Notes under the pieces: model-generated | Told to the model about the DNA's origin: nothing | The model's input: only the letters and a program-made list of their open reading frames with translations | Database searches by the model: none | Position numbers and translations under genes: made by a program | Shown: one piece after another, positions 6,312 through 6,433 of the stretch | Position numbering within the stretch: position 1 is the first letter of the stretch | Layout: each line of letters starts with the position of its first letter | Assembly (NCBI GenBank): GCA_002383425.1 | Contig: DFYV01000057.1 | Span: 9,197-15,629 of the forward strand | Direction: 5' to 3' | From: Bacteroidales bacterium UBA4073 | GTDB lineage: Bacteria > Bacteroidota > Bacteroidia > Bacteroidales > Tenuifilaceae | Length of the DNA: 6,433 nt

Positions 6312-6433
6312 CTTTAACTTTTAACTTGTTTTGTTCGTTTTTCGGAAAAATGGTTGACGGTTGATGAATGTTCGTTGTTCGTTGTTCGTTGTTCGTTGTT
6401 CGTAAAACAGGTTTTGAAGTTAGAATTTAGAAT
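6312..6433 (-). repeat. Composite heptad repeat (right copy, inverted, truncated by window end)
   Basis: Read on the minus strand from 6433, it runs: TTCTAACTTC, AAAACCTGTTTTAC (a small hairpin), five GAACAAC-type heptads (6404-6370), ATTCATCAACC with GTCAACC, then ATTTTTCCGAAAAACGAAC, and GTTAAAA/GTTAAAG units. The same blocks in the same order occur on the plus strand in the left cluster, with different numbers of heptads. The repeat continues beyond the window. Confidence 0.88.

Overview
The window looks like chromosomal DNA of a member of the Bacteroidota, probably a Bacteroidales-like lineage. The reasons are an AT-leaning sequence with weak Shine-Dalgarno signals, a short RsmI without the C-terminal extension, a GH3 lipoprotein with an inserted PA14 domain, a compact RhlE-type helicase, and non-coding DNA full of short tandem repeats. 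The taxon is inferred from gene types and style, not from a marker gene.

Layout: (1) Positions 2-604 (+) hold the 3' part of an unrecognised protein with a low-complexity linker and a compact C-terminal domain. It lies 13 bp upstream of rsmI (618-1292, +), so the two are probably co-transcribed. (2) Positions 1293-1866 are non-coding. They contain a long mosaic of 7-bp tandem repeats (about 1311-1691) and a hairpin (1771-1799) that can end the convergent GH3 gene. (3) Positions 1867-4377 (-) encode a complete, apparently active family 3 glycoside hydrolase with a lipoprotein signal peptide. (4) Positions 4378-4978 are non-coding, with a small hairpin, a perfect 34-bp palindrome, and a 132-bp MITE-like element with near-perfect 18-bp terminal inverted repeats and a 6-bp target duplication. 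(5) Positions 4979-6121 (-) encode a DEAD-box RNA helicase of RhlE type that seems to use a TTG start. (6) Positions 6122-6433 are non-coding and carry a second heptad mosaic, homologous to the first but on the opposite strand, which runs off the window end.

RsmI and the DEAD-box helicase both act on RNA or the ribosome, while the GH3 enzyme is a stand-alone sugar hydrolase. No SusC/SusD pair, regulator or transporter is visible beside it, so no polysaccharide utilisation locus can be claimed. The genes are ordinary. The unusual material is between them: composite heptad repeats that keep a strict 7-bp period while the 7-bp word changes, recurring in inverted orientation on both sides of the GH3-helicase segment, and a structured MITE with recognisable insertion footprints. 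No defence system, CRISPR array or novel protein system was found.
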